A stretch of DNA of 64,000 nt from Leptasterias polaris. Taxonomy: Eukaryota; Echinodermata; Asteroidea; Forcipulatida; Asteriidae. Below the pieces are notes generated by a model. The model saw only the letters and a program-made list of their open reading frames with translations, searched no databases and was not told the origin of the DNA. The DNA is taken from NCBI GenBank assembly GCA_037783415.1, contig JAZGTN010000011.1:1488001-1552000 (forward strand), in the 5' to 3' direction. Below are positions 1 to 10,266 of this stretch, one piece after another. The first letter of the stretch is position 1. Every line of letters begins with the position of its first letter. A program made the position numbers and the translations under genes.

Positions 1-92
1 CCTGGAATTGGGACGGCAACATTTGACAGCGATTCAATAATATTCTACAGCGCTACAATTTCACCAGGGATTTCTTGGCTCTGGTCTGATTC
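1..92 (-). pseudogene. SLC46-like transporter, candidate last exon with in-frame TAG (partial)
   Basis: At the window edge, the frame that follows NEQG in SLC46 proteins can be read as EIVAL-stop-NIIESLSNVAVPIPG. The segment after the stop fits the family's TM12 entry (conserved pattern I/V-x-S-L-x-N). The stop is the TAG at 45-47 read on the minus strand. The acceptor is uncertain: the CCAAG near 93 would join in phase and also reads through this TAG. It may be a true loss of the last helix, an inactivated copy, a sequencing error, or a wrong exon choice. The exon runs off the window. Confidence 0.4.
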
Positions 93-542
93 TGCTACTA
101 TTACTAATAATTCCCAAAAAGGAAAACCAGATGACTGGTAATTCAAGGTCTTAAAAAAAAAATAATAATAAAATTTGTTTTCATGTAAAATTGGGTACCA
201 CTGTGTGCACTTTCAGGACTAGTACTGCCAAGACCATGATTACCAAGAAAAATTTACAGCTCTCCGTGTTTTTGTTTACGGGGCTTGCTGATTGTGTAAT
301 AAACTGGGGTTTTCAGATTGACCTTTCTGATTATTTGATTAAGGCTTGCTTTTCCCGCGATTATTTTGCTTCAATTCCGATTCACTGAGCCTTCTAAGAG
401 TACATTTGGTCTTTTTTCCCAACTGAAAAGCAAAACAGTGAAAGATTGTTTTCATCTACATTTCAGCCAAAAGAACGGCAAATAATTCCTTATTGAGTAT
501 TTGAAATTTAAAATAAAGAACTGTTGCTGTTGTTCAACTTAC

Positions 543-626
543 CTTGTTCATTGTTGCCAACGTTCTTGGAGAGAAGGGATCTTGTAATGGCTGCTGGGAT
601 GCCAGCTGGTGCGTACAGAATGGTCA
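543..626 (-). CDS. SLC46-like transporter, coding exon 4
   Basis: This 84-bp exon lies between a GATTTAG acceptor and a CAAG|GTAAGT donor, with phase-1 junctions. It encodes MTILYAPAGIPAAITRS followed by LLSKNVGNNEQG. The motif of a hydrophobic stretch, then R-x-x-(L/I)-S-K and a terminal (N/T)EQG is characteristic of TM11 and the following loop of SLC46 proteins. An EQG (or EHG) at this position is strongly conserved in the family. With the previous exons this gives about 433 residues, close to the usual 450-470. Confidence 0.8.
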
Positions 627-1414
627 CTAAATCAAAATTGAACGAAAAGCACATGTTACAAACAGGTATATTTCACACAACCATGAACATTAACATTTCC
701 GCTTTAGTCCAGTCCACCATTTTGCAAGACCCTATTGACTTCGAAATTCAAACTAAAATAACCTACAGGTTTATAGGAAAACAACCTTTTGGTGCTTAAT
801 GGCAACTTATTATTTTGACAGCAAAATCAAGGCTCGTGCTTTTCAACACAAAAATACCCCATCCCCCACAAATTGTCTCCATCCTCGATGCAATAGCACT
901 CTGCACGAATGCCTAAATAGAAGCCCAATATGGTGATGTCACGCAAGTACTCGGATCCCAGACAATGTGTCAAATTTCACTGATGTAGGAACGCGTACAT
1001 GTCCAAGCCATTGCTGTTTACTTGCGTCGTGTGTACTGTATTACTGCAGTCCGGCACTCCTATGTGGTAATCACATGAGTGGTGGAAAGTTTGTCTGCCA
1101 GCCAGGTATATTTTGAGCGACTTCGGCGTCATTAGTGCAGTGCCATTATTACACATAATATACATTTTTGTCAGTTACACATTTACAAATCAGCAAGTCA
1201 TAAAACCTTAATGATTTGATTGAATGTCTTCTTAAAAAAAAAAAAATTATGTCTGATCCCTTAAGCTGAGATGGAATATTGTTATACCTCGGATTGAAAT
1301 GGACACGTACATGTGAAGGGTTACATCTTATACCAAAAGAACACAACCTTACAACAGAAAGTCCCTACAAACATATGATTACCAATGCTTTATGAGAATC
1401 CAAAAAGTACTTAC
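627..1414 (-). other. Transporter intron between exons 3 and 4
   Basis: The stretch is AT-rich with no exon signal that fits the flanking phase. Reading across it (exon 3 to exon 4) gives the exact family spacing, so no coding exon is missing here. No repeat was recognised. Confidence 0.6.
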
Positions 1415-1588
1415 TCAAGAAAACCGTCATAGTGTCTCTAGCGAAGGCAATCATGATCATTGAGCCACTGCGGAACAGGAGAGCAATGATGGCTATGACA
1501 GTGTCAGGAGCTGTGGTTAATCTCAGTAGAGGCATCCCAATCATTAACGTCAAGGCAGCTACACCACTCTTAAGCCCCTGATAAAAAC
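1415..1588 (-). CDS. SLC46-like transporter, coding exon 3
   Basis: This 174-bp exon follows an ATCAG acceptor and ends at a TTGA|GTAAGT donor, again phase 1 on both sides. It encodes FYQGLKSGVAAL, then two hydrophobic stretches (about LTLMIGMPLL and IAIIALLF) and ends IAFARDTMTVFL. These correspond to TM8-TM10 of the transporter. The residue spacing from IAFA to the NEQG of the next exon is 41 residues, the same as I count in the human folate transporter from memory, which supports both the exon calls and the family. Confidence 0.8.
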
Positions 1589-1968
1589 CTGATAGAGACA
1601 TACAGTGAATGATTTCATAATAATAAAGAAAGAGTCAATGCTGATGAAAAAGTTAAACAATATGACTCAAGATCTAAGAAAATAAGTTGAAATTATGAAA
1701 TTTCCACCTTTCAATATACCTTGGAGTTACCAACTTCAAGGAGCTTTGGAGAACAGTTTCAACAGTGGAACAAAGAGCCTGATTTATTTTTATCTGTGGA
1801 AATTACTGCAATTTTTTCCTCACCAGGAATACATGAAAAATGTGGGCACAAATCCACACTTTGCTAATCAGGATCACCAGAGCTTGAGCCCAGTGTGCTT
1901 AACTGACCGCTAGGCCACGATACGCATCGTTAATCAAAAGTGCTCAACTCTGCGCATGACATACTTAC
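1589..1968 (-). other. Transporter intron between exons 2 and 3
   Basis: This short intron contains a degenerate tRNA-Leu-like SINE head on the minus strand (listed separately) and otherwise nothing recognised. Confidence 0.6.
1842..1927 (-). repeat. Degenerate tRNA-Leu-like SINE head
   Basis: Read on the minus strand it begins GTATCGTGGCCTAGCGGT and has a GGGCTCAAGCTC anticodon-arm segment and a GTGTGG step like those of the better copy at 35625. Box A (TGGCCTAGCGG) is intact; box B is damaged. It is an old copy or fragment of the same tRNA-derived family, within an intron of the transporter gene. Confidence 0.55.
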
Positions 1969-2070
1969 CAACTGTTGAAGCATCAAAACCCAAGGGTGCT
2001 TTCTTGATGAACAATATGATGGTGTCTCCAAATCCTTTGATGTAACGATAAAATAGTGGAAACATTGTCA
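1969..2070 (-). CDS. SLC46-like transporter, coding exon 2
   Basis: This 102-bp exon lies between a CTATAG acceptor and a GTAAGT donor, and both junctions are phase 1. Joined to the preceding exon it reads V-TMFPLFYRYIKGFGDTII and continues through KKAPLGFDASTV. That matches the place in SLC46 proteins where TM7 is followed by a short loop containing a proline, a small hydrophobic pair and a conserved glycine. The exon is a multiple of three, so skipping it would keep frame. It was found by following the reading frame; it is too short to show up as an open frame from an ATG. Confidence 0.8.
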
Positions 2071-2715
2071 CTATAGGCAAGTCTAGCTCAGTTCTTACCA
2101 GCCATGATATTTGGCCCTTGTGAAAAAGTAGAGAAATTTCGTTGAGTACAAAAGCTGACCTACATCTCCATCATTCATATGATAATTGGCTTTTGACTTT
2201 TTAAACAACAGACTCTCTGTACAACCTTTAAAATGTTGAAACTTGGGACAGCCCCGTAATGAAAATTTTGCTGATTTTTCTGAGGGCACAAATCAAATTT
2301 AAGTAGTAAGAATATCATGCCTGTTTTTAATACCTGACGCACATTTACAATTTTGTACTTTCTCTTTCCAAAGTGAAAATGGATTAACACTAGCCACTTT
2401 AACACTTTAAATGAATTTCATTTTCATGTTATTGTTAAACCAGTGTTGTAAACTTTGTTTGGCCTTCACCAATTGCACTACATACTAGGGTTGGGGCATT
2501 TAACCGGTTAACCATTAACCGCTAAAAAAATGTTGGAATCCGTTTCCAAATTGCCTTAATGGTTGAACAAAACCGACAGTAACAAAATCTAATAAAATAG
2601 TGCTAACATGAAAATTCAATAAAAGCTGCAATAAAAAATATTAAAAAAATAAATATTTGGGATCTTTCTTTTCATGGAAATGTTAGCCCCAGATGATAAA
2701 ACACAAGAAACGTAC
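2071..2715 (-). other. Transporter intron between exons 1 and 2
   Basis: It holds AT-rich sequence with a self-complementary tract near 2495-2520 (TTAACCGGTTAACC), of a kind found in ends of some DNA transposons. No second end was found, so no element is claimed. Confidence 0.5.
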
Positions 2716-3655
2716 CTTCTCCAACAAGCTGAAGAATGAACAGGCAAAATATCAGCAGAACTATCTGTGACCTCCCACAGTGTTCTCGTCTCTTGGTGAG
2801 AACCCTGAGGGCACTCTTCACGTTCTCAAAGCGTACCAGCTCCTGGCAAATACCCTTTGATGTGTTGTCTGGTCTTCCTAGCTCAGTTTCTACTTGACTG
2901 TCAATGTCATCAACGAGCACTCTACTATCGAGAGTGCTGACTGCAGCCGTGCCGGACTCCCGCAACCACAACACCGTGTAGAGAACTACCGCCAGATTAC
3001 AAGCGATGTAATAACCAAAGACTGCAATATAGCCAGCATGGTCTATGACGACCCCACCGGTTATATGCCCAATGAAGCTACCAACAAACGTCATTGCTTC
3101 CAGGATTCCAAATCTCATAGTTCTGTTCTCTGCATTCGTCACGTCCCCTAGGTAGCTGAATACAGCCGTGGTGAGGGTAGGGTAACTACCCGACAATCCC
3201 ATGAGAACAGTTGCCAATACAATATACCACGGCGATGAAAATGTATACTTGACAGCAAATATCATGACGATTCCGTTCATAATGGATCCAATAGTAGGAA
3301 GAATGATTGTGACGCGTCGCCCGACTCGATCGGACCACGCACCAAAAAACAGGGTACTTACAATTGAAGAAACAGTCAAGAAAGCATTAATAATGATCAG
3401 CCAGTTCGACACTGCTGTTTGTGTGTACTCTTCCATATCTTTATGATGGGTAAGACTTTGACAGGCTGCGGTATTGTTGTACTCAATCTGGCAGAGTTTG
3501 AGATACATCAGCTGTATGAGGGCGCTGTACTGAAGAAAACTACCCAACATGTATAGCAGCATGACGGGTTCTACTGTCAGATACTGCCGGGTTTGGCGAC
3601 AGAACCACAAGAAGGCATTGCCCACTCTTCGTGGGCAGGATGTAACGTCTGCCAT
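2716..3655 (-). CDS. SLC46-like MFS transporter, first coding exon
   Basis: This exon encodes about 313 residues of a major facilitator superfamily membrane protein resembling the SLC46 family (proton-coupled folate transporter and relatives). The start is the ATG at 3655, with a G at +4 and a pyrimidine-rich AG upstream that suggests a spliced 5' leader. Hydrophobic segments begin near residue 30. A sequon near N60 and nearby cysteines lie in the first extracellular loop, as is usual for SLC46. The MFS motif A, GAWSDRVGRR, is at about residues 105-114 between TM2 and TM3. A long hydrophilic stretch, about residues 236-285, fits the central cytoplasmic loop. The exon ends at GAAG|GTACGT, splitting a glycine or valine codon after its first base. 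The substrate cannot be read from sequence; folate, other pterins or muropeptides are possibilities from the family. The family call is firm, the member is not. Confidence 0.85.
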
Positions 3656-4288
3656 GACGGTGCTCAGTACTACAGTAGTATCTGGGTTAGAAGGAGACAG
3701 AAATACCTTTAGAACATATCAAGAACAGTGCAACAGAACAAAGTATTTCCATACTTGCCTGCCTGCATACACGAGGCTACATTAAGACAAAAACCACTGG
3801 GGTTCAGTTTAACATTTATTAAAAGTACCCAATATAGTTTACAAAATGGACATCTCAATTATGAACCTAATTTAACAATGGAATCTTATCATTCAAAGGC
3901 TTTTTCCCAAGTTTGCTAGACCCTAAACCAAGTCCTTAAAAAAAGCAAATGTTTTACTTCAGGAATATTGTAAATAAAGGGTTATTTAGTTTTGGAATAA
4001 AAGAGTAGGCTAAGGGCAAGGCGACGAGGTCTTCAAACTTAAACGGTAGTTTAAAACCTTGCAGTGTTGTGGCTGTGCAATAAAGGACCGAGCCGAAGGT
4101 GAGGTCACTTATCACATGGCCAGACCCTTCAAGGTTTTAACAACCGAATAAACTTCAGACCAAGTGACAAGTCACTACTCTCTTGTTACAATTTCTGTCA
4201 CATACTCGGTCACTGACTGAGTTGAGTCAGGCTCTGTTTCACGAAGATTCAAAATTGCATGTAATAAAGCAGACCAAGTGACCACTGA

Positions 4289-4387
4289 CTGGGGCGCTGT
4301 ACTCATTTCTAAATATTTAATTTTGACATCTGCGGTCGTACTCGACCGCAGCTGTCTTTTTTTGTAAAAAGGAATACAGCGCCCCAG
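4289..4387. mobile_element. Miniature inverted-repeat element, about 99 bp
   Basis: The ends are CTGGGGCGCTGTA and its reverse complement TACAGCGCCCCAG. Inside lies a second perfect hairpin, CTGCGGTCG-TACT-CGACCGCAG. The two-level symmetry is typical of a short MITE or a structured RNA-derived insert. No target duplication is clear and no second copy was seen in this window. Confidence 0.5.
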
Positions 4388-4411
4388 CCCAGTTTACTGG
4401 AGTCTACATGC

Positions 4412-4660
4412 AACCATGGAGGTAGTAGGAATTCCTACCTCCAATGCAACGCTCAACTGCAAGTGTAATTGTGCGTATGCTCGAGATGCCCTCAGATTTT
4501 CAGTTAAACTAGAAACATTGCCCCACCATGGAGGTACTAGAATTAGATTCTACCTCCATGGCCCCACCAATAGTACACTGTAGAAAAACCAACAATCCCC
4601 ACCAAATGTCATGCCCATCCTGTGTATGCATGCTGTTCGTTTTCGTCCTACCTCCATGGA
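4412..4660. repeat. Cluster of CATGGAGGTA palindromic motifs
   Basis: The 10-mer CATGGAGGTA or its reverse complement TACCTCCATG recurs here in three places. At 4414-4448 a near-palindrome has GGAGGTA and TACCTCC arms around an EcoRI-like GAATTC core. At about 4526-4560 CCATGGAGGTA and TACCTCCATGG flank a 13-bp loop. At 4650 there is a single half. Another half sits at 8982 inside the fold-back element. Confidence 0.55.
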
Positions 4661-5584
4661 CATGGTTTTGTGGTTTTACCGAGTTTGCATGATGGATGAT
4701 CTGTGATGTGTGTGATGACCCCCTCCCCGTCCCCCCACCCCCGGAAATATCCCAAATTCCCTAAACAAAAGATAGTGTCTGTACTGTCTGTAGTAATGGA
4801 TTTTGAGAAAAATGTTCAGTCGCTTTTTAAGATTTAACAACAAATACCTTCACATAGAACTTAGAATAAACTCCGTCAACATCATCATCGACGATTCGAC
4901 CCAAATAGTGAAATAGAACGAAGAGCTGAGCGACCGCGCGGTTCACACAATCAAGAAATAAAATGTTTAAAGGGCGCCCTCTCTGTCCGTGATTCGCATT
5001 GTACGGAGTTGTACCCAATCAAATCTCATGACATTTGAACGAACCATTGAATTAGTACCAGACTAAATATATCGTGGGACGTGTCATGACAATGTCGAAC
5101 GCGCGTTTTTTAAAGTTGAAAACTTTATGCGCAAAACTTCATAAACTAATTATCAAATGTTTGTACAGTACTGCATAAGGTTTCTTTGAAGTTGCATTAT
5201 TGGTATTCGTAGAATGTGGAAGCGACTTTGCTTGGACGCGGGTATCAAGAACCAACCAGATCTAGCAGAGGAATCGCGGGTAAATTCATAAGTTTTCCGG
5301 ACAATTTGTTTATCACTCAGTGTCGTATCAGAGAGGCTCGGCTGCTTAGAACTAGTTGAATATTTAACCAAACTATTTGAACCAATTGAAAACTCCAAAC
5401 ATTTTAGTAGGTTGTGAAAAATATTGTAAAGAAACTGCAGTTTAAACTGTTATTAGAAACTCATTGTTGAATGTGTTTACTGTTAGTTAAAAATTAATAA
5501 TGATTAAAAATTAATCAAAAAAATTGCAAAATGCAGAACTTGAAAATTGTTGGAGCGCCCTCAATATGGAACGCCAAAGAGGCA

Positions 5585-5925
5585 TTTAATAATCGGTGAT
5601 GGTCTTTTACAACCGGTGATCAAATTTTTAATCGGTGATGGTCTAACGGTGATCAACTTTAGCAATCGGTGATGTATCACGATCGGTGATGGTCTTTCGC
5701 GATCGGTGATCAACTTTAGCAATCGGTGATGCATATTCACGATCGGTGATGGTCTTTCGCGGTCGGTGATCAAATTTAGCAATCGGTGATGATGCATATT
5801 CACGATCGGTGATGGTCTTTCGCGATCGGTGATCAACTTTAGCAATCGGTGATGCATATTCACGATCGGTGATGGTCCTTTGCGATCGGTGATCAACTTT
5901 AGGGATCGGTGATGGTCTATCTAGT
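5585..5925. repeat. Left-arm tandem array of the fold-back element
   Basis: The array is built of a roughly 60-bp unit made of three modules, each starting (G)ATCGGTGAT and followed by GGTCTTTCGC, CAACTTTAGCA or GCATATTCAC. Open frames across it are a by-product of the unit being close to a multiple of three and should not be read as genes. Confidence 0.85.
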
Positions 5926-5935
5926 TCACACCACT

Positions 5936-7905
5936 CACCACTCTGGTCATCGACTGACTTGTCAGACATTTTAGAAGAGTACCATTTTAAAACTGTACTA
6001 TATGTAATTATTTCACTTTTTACTTTCTTTAATTGTTTACTTAAGAACCTGATTTTATTACATTATTGATAACATACACGGTGTTATTTATTCCAGGCCT
6101 GGATGTATTACTTTTTTGTTGTATGTATTCTAGTTATTGTTAGAAACTGTTCTGTTCTTTCTAGTTCCATGTTTTGACCATTTTAAAACTTTATTGTTTT
6201 TTCTATTACTTTTGTATCAAATTCCGTTTGTATTCTCTCGAGGGGATAAATAATATGGTCGATTTGTTTCCCTATCTTACTCATACCCGAGTTCACTTGT
6301 ATTCTAAGACTTATTAGGCCACGAGAATGAAAGTTAGAGATTTGTGTCCGGACTTTTATGAAAACACATGAGGCTTTTTTTCATTAATCATTATTCATTA
6401 TTTTTTTATGACCGTGGTGTTTTACATAATACAAGCAGTGGCATAGCCAGAGTTTAAAGTACATGTATACCCATACGCAAAGTGTAGCGAACGGCCTAAG
6501 GGTCCTTGTTTCTAATTAATACTGCTGAACACCAAGATAAGGGGAGCCCGAGACTGGACTGGAGGAAAACAAACTTTATTCGTAACAACTCTGGTCTCTT
6601 TCTGACTCAACCTTACAACACAACTCCTTGTGGATTTCATTTTAACACCAATAAATAGTGTCAAAAATTTACACCAAGTTTGGTGTTAATAACGAATTAA
6701 TTCTAAGCATTTGTGTTGATTATGATATCCGCCCATAATATAAGCACCACGAGCTCAATTACATTATTCGAATTTATCAATAATTTTCGAAAATGTTCCT
6801 ATTAAGACAAGGCCAAGATTCTGGGCCGAATGTAATCATTCCGTGCCACGAAAATAATGTCATAATTATAAACAAGTATGGAGATAATTACCCTTGGAAT
6901 GTAAAAAGTTGAGATTTCACCATTACCTGTTATAGCCTAATACTATTATTATTTTTTATAATGAAATAAAGGCAAAGCCCATTATAAAGTGAGGGAAGTG
7001 CCTGTGGGTGGTTTATGTGATGTTTTGGTGTGTTTCTCTCTCTCTTTTTTCTCTTTTTTTTTGGGGGGGAGGGAGGGGGTTTGCATGACGGGGGCGTGGG
7101 CGTTTTAACTTTCAGTCTAACTGTATCGTGCACGCAGTAGCCTTCAAAAAGGTAGAATAATTACCGATATGCTACGCCAGTCTTACCATTTGTAAAACTA
7201 AATTATTTTGAATTTGTTTGATTACTTAACGTGACTGTTAAAAACGATCTAACATGTATAGCTCTGCTTGTTTTTCTTTCGTTTCGCTAAAGTTTGATAA
7301 TTAAAAAAAACCTAAATTCATAAATTGACTGGCCTACTTTGAAAGCTTTTTAAATTTTTATTATGATTTCATAATTTCAAACTAACATTTAACACCGACA
7401 ATACATAATATTGTTTTGTAAAAGGTCACTGGTGAAGTGCGCAAAATAATACACATAAAATGTGGTCAGACACACCTCATGAAGAAATAAATGCAGTTGA
7501 TTCCACATTATCAAAATGACAAGTTGACAAGGTTAACATAGAAATGTTAAGTTCACGTTTGAGGCAACTCATGCCATTTTCAACAGCGAGACCATGACCA
7601 AAATACATTTACGAAAGTTGGCCATATTAATCATTTATAAACAAATTACTAAATGTAGATACTGGGATGAGAAAAACCAAGGTACTTGCTTTTAACAATT
7701 AGGCCTATTGGTGTTAATTTGGGGGTATTCAACTTTAAAGTACGCGGGTGATGGTGCACTTAGAAACCAAGTAAAGAACAATCACAGATTTTCAAACTTT
7801 CAATTAATGAAGTGAAATAAAACATTAATAGCGAAATAATACCGATATTGCAGAACTAATCAACAGCTGTGAAAGTCTACACCAATCAAAACATTGATTA
7901 CCGGT
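5936..7905. other. Central part of the fold-back element, no gene seen
   Basis: About 2 kb of AT-rich sequence without coding signal or internal repeats of note, apart from a pyrimidine/G-rich tract at 7020-7080. It is presumably the non-repetitive middle of the element, or host DNA caught between two arms. Confidence 0.5.
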
Positions 7906-7985
7906 CATGAATAGAAGACCATCACCGATTGCTGAGTTGATCACCGATCGCAAAAGACCATCACCGATCGTGAATATTGCATCAC

Positions 7986-8702
7986 TATGGTGTTCCATAT
8001 GTGCCACTCCTTCCGTCGCCTTTTCAATTTTGTCCGTCGCCTTTTCAATTTTGTCCGTCGCCTTTTCAATTTTGTCAGTCGCCTTTTCAATTTTGTTCGT
8101 CGCCTTTTCAATTTTTTTCGGTCGCCTTTTCAATTTTCTTCCGTCGCCTTTTCAATTTTGTCCGTCGCCTTTTCAATTTTCTTCCGTCGCCTTTTCAATT
8201 TTTATTTTTTTTCTGAAACGGCCACGTGACTGTCACATGATGACCATGTGATGATTTTTTGGCAAAGAAAAATGATTGGATACCTCAACCATACTGTCTA
8301 TGTACAGGCTTTGCTTAGTAAATCAAGAATGGAACTGAAAAAGGATATTATCGTAGTTATCTGGTCTCGCGACTGGATGAAGCAACGTATACATTTTGGC
8401 AACTGCGGCCGGTATGCCTCCCAAAGGTCGAATTTCCTTCGGAGTCATGTGATAGTCACCTGGTAGTCACGTGGACCCACGTTGGAAAAAATTGAAAAGG
8501 CGACGGAAAAAATTGAAAAGGCGACGGACAAAATTGAAAAGGCGACAGACAAAATTGAAAAGGCGACGGACAAAATTGAAAAGGCGACGGACAAAATTGA
8601 AAAGGCGACGGACAAAATTGAAAAGGCGACGGACAAAATTGAAAAGGCGACGGACAAAATTGAAAAGGCGACGGAAAGGAGTGGCACATATGGAACACCA
8701 TA
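7986..8702. mobile_element. Nested fold-back element made of 21-bp repeats
   Basis: The ends TATGGTGTTCCATATG and CATATGGAACACCATA are perfect inverted repeats that continue through GTGCCACTCC. The arms contain nine 21-bp units of CCGTCGCCTTTTCAATTTTG on the left and nine of the complement on the right. A short middle carries CACGTG- and TCACATGA-type sequence in opposite orientation on each side. CATCAC at 7980-7985 and again at 8703-8708 is a perfect 6-bp target duplication. It was inserted into the right arm of the larger element. Its ends start TATGG, as do those of the host element. Confidence 0.8.
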
Positions 8703-9060
8703 CATCACCGATTGCTAAAGTTGACCACCGATCGCGAAAGACCATCACCGATCGTGAATATTGCATCACCGATTGCTAAAGTTGATCACCGATCGCGAAA
8801 GACCATCACCGATCGTGAATATGCATCACCGATTGCTAAAGTTGACCACCGATCGCGTAAGACCATCACCGATCGTGAATATGCATCATCGATTGCTAAA
8901 GTTGATCACCGATCGCGAAAGACCATCACCGATCGTGATACATCACTGATTGCTACAGTCGATCACCGACCGCGTTAGACCATGGAGGTAGGAATGTTAG
9001 ACCATCACTGATTAAAAATTTGACCACCGGTTGTAAAAGACCATCACCGATTATTAAATG
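8703..9060. repeat. Right-arm tandem array of the large fold-back element
   Basis: This is the reverse complement of the left array, with ATCACCGAT modules in a 60-bp period; the first part of the arm lies at 7906-7985, before the nested insertion. One module near 8980 is replaced by CCATGGAGGTAGGAATG, the motif seen at 4412-4660. Confidence 0.8.
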
Positions 9061-9078
9061 CCTCTTTGGCGTTCCATA

Positions 9079-10139
9079 CCTCTAGAACTGCGGGGCCTCC
9101 CCGTACACATGTGTATACATGCATGTGCACCAGTCCTCCAGTAAGATTTCACCGTGACGGGAGCAATTTTGTTGAGACATTCAATAACAAGAAATTCGGT
9201 GTTGAGACATTAATTATTTGGGAAATAATTTTTGAAATATAAATCATTTGAATGCCGAAAAATAATAAACAATTTGTATGCAAACACGCTGAGTTTGGCA
9301 AAACTTAATCATCTCCACATAATTTGTAATGACAAAGTTGTAGCACACGAGGAGGAGGGGGAGGGAGGGAGGGGGGAAGGGGTCCCCCAGCCCCTTTTCT
9401 TTTACCGATCAAGATACAAAATTAAGAAGGGGAGTGAATACTTTAAATGGGGGAGTATTTGAAGAGATCATGACACCGACTGGGGGGGGGGGGGGAGGAG
9501 TAAAAAATGCAAACAATAACATAAAATGGAATTATTTCATCAAAGAAAGCATTTCAATGCAGATTTGCTTTTTATATTTACGTAAGATGGAAAACGTAAT
9601 ATTATTTCACTCCTCTGTCTTTTCCATTTTACGCTATTCAAACAATAAATCCACTTGCCAACAGGACATAAGGACATAGATACTAGTATTAGGGCATATC
9701 TAAATGCAAATAAATGTTAAATTGTTTAATTTAAATGGTATCATGGAAGAAAAACAAAGTATTAAAAGTCAATCCACGGCTGGTAAGGTCCCGGATGTCA
9801 CTCGATACACAATCACATTGATTCCCACTCCTATCCAATCAAAATACCCAGTCTGCGGTTTTACCCCCAATAATAATATGAAGAGAGAAAAAACCCAGGG
9901 TGTCATCGTTAGGCAAGGCCCAGCTGCATTGTGCGTGTGTGTACAAATACATGGCAATCACTATTTGTAGGCAAACTCTTCACCTGTTGTGATTGTGCGC
10001 ATGTTTTGAAAAGCAGGTCACGCACATCAACGTTAGGTATGCAAGGCGTCTAGCCGTTCGAAGCTGGCCAGCTAGCTGCCACAATGTACAACCGTAAGCT
10101 CGCTAATTCAGCCACCATGGTTGTTGCCTCGTTGAATTG
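9079..10139. other. Intergenic region between fold-back element and CRIM1-like gene
   Basis: AT-rich sequence with G-rich tracts (9350-9385 and a run of 14 G at 9482). No gene was recognised. The last part may contain the CRIM1 promoter. Confidence 0.5.
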
Positions 10140-10266
10140 TAGTTCACACTAGACTCAAAAATCCTTCTCCAAGTTCACAAAGCGGACGGACGTACGGGGA
10201 GAGTACCCATTCGTGAGCGCTCTCCACTATACTGCTGGGAGATATTGACGACAGACCGCGGTGCCA
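10140..10266 (+). other. Candidate non-coding first exon of CRIM1-like gene
   Basis: This stretch is less AT-rich than its surroundings, with several CG dinucleotides. It ends at a strong donor, CCA|GTGAGT (GT at 10267). The next exon with a good acceptor carries the signal peptide, so a leader exon is expected upstream. The 5' end is not defined and no TATA box was found. An alternative donor is at 10500 (ACAAG|GTATTT). Confidence 0.35.

Larger units (their letters stand above)
3656..5564. other. Intergenic region upstream of the transporter gene
   Basis: No gene was recognised. It presumably includes the transporter's leader exon and promoter, but no TATA box or clear donor could be assigned. 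It contains a roughly 100-bp hairpin element (4289-4387) and several CATGGAGGTA-type palindromes (4412-4660), listed separately. Confidence 0.5.
5565..9078. mobile_element. Large fold-back element with tandem-array arms (TU-like)
   Basis: The left end TATGGAACGCCAAAGAGG and the right end CCTCTTTGGCGTTCCATA are perfect inverted repeats. Next to them on both sides the match continues through AATAATCGGTGATGGTC. The arms are tandem arrays of an ATCGGTGAT-bearing unit (left) or ATCACCGAT (right), with about 2 kb between them. Flanks CCTCAA and CCTCTA could be a decayed 6-bp target duplication. Sea urchin TU elements are fold-back transposons whose arms are tandem short repeats, and this fits that class. 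No transposase was recognised in the middle. The right arm is split by a nested element. Confidence 0.75.

Noticed and set aside
2894..3446. Plus-strand frames opposite the transporter exon
   Set aside because: They are antisense shadows; the minus strand carries MFS motif A, membrane helices and matching splice phases.
5561..5969. Repetitive frames rich in ITDRERPSPIV
   Set aside because: By-product of the ATCGGTGAT array; similar frames occur in several registers and at 8712-8978, with no start context or splice signals.
8445..8779. Long heptad-repeat frames (KIEKATD) that look like a coiled-coil protein
   Set aside because: They arise because the unit is 21 bp, so several frames stay open on both strands. 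The repeats belong to fold-back arms and are present in opposite orientation at 7907-8251.
5565..9060. CRISPR-like array (regular repeats and spacers)
   Set aside because: The spacers are not unique, the arrays are inverted copies of each other, and the DNA is clearly animal.
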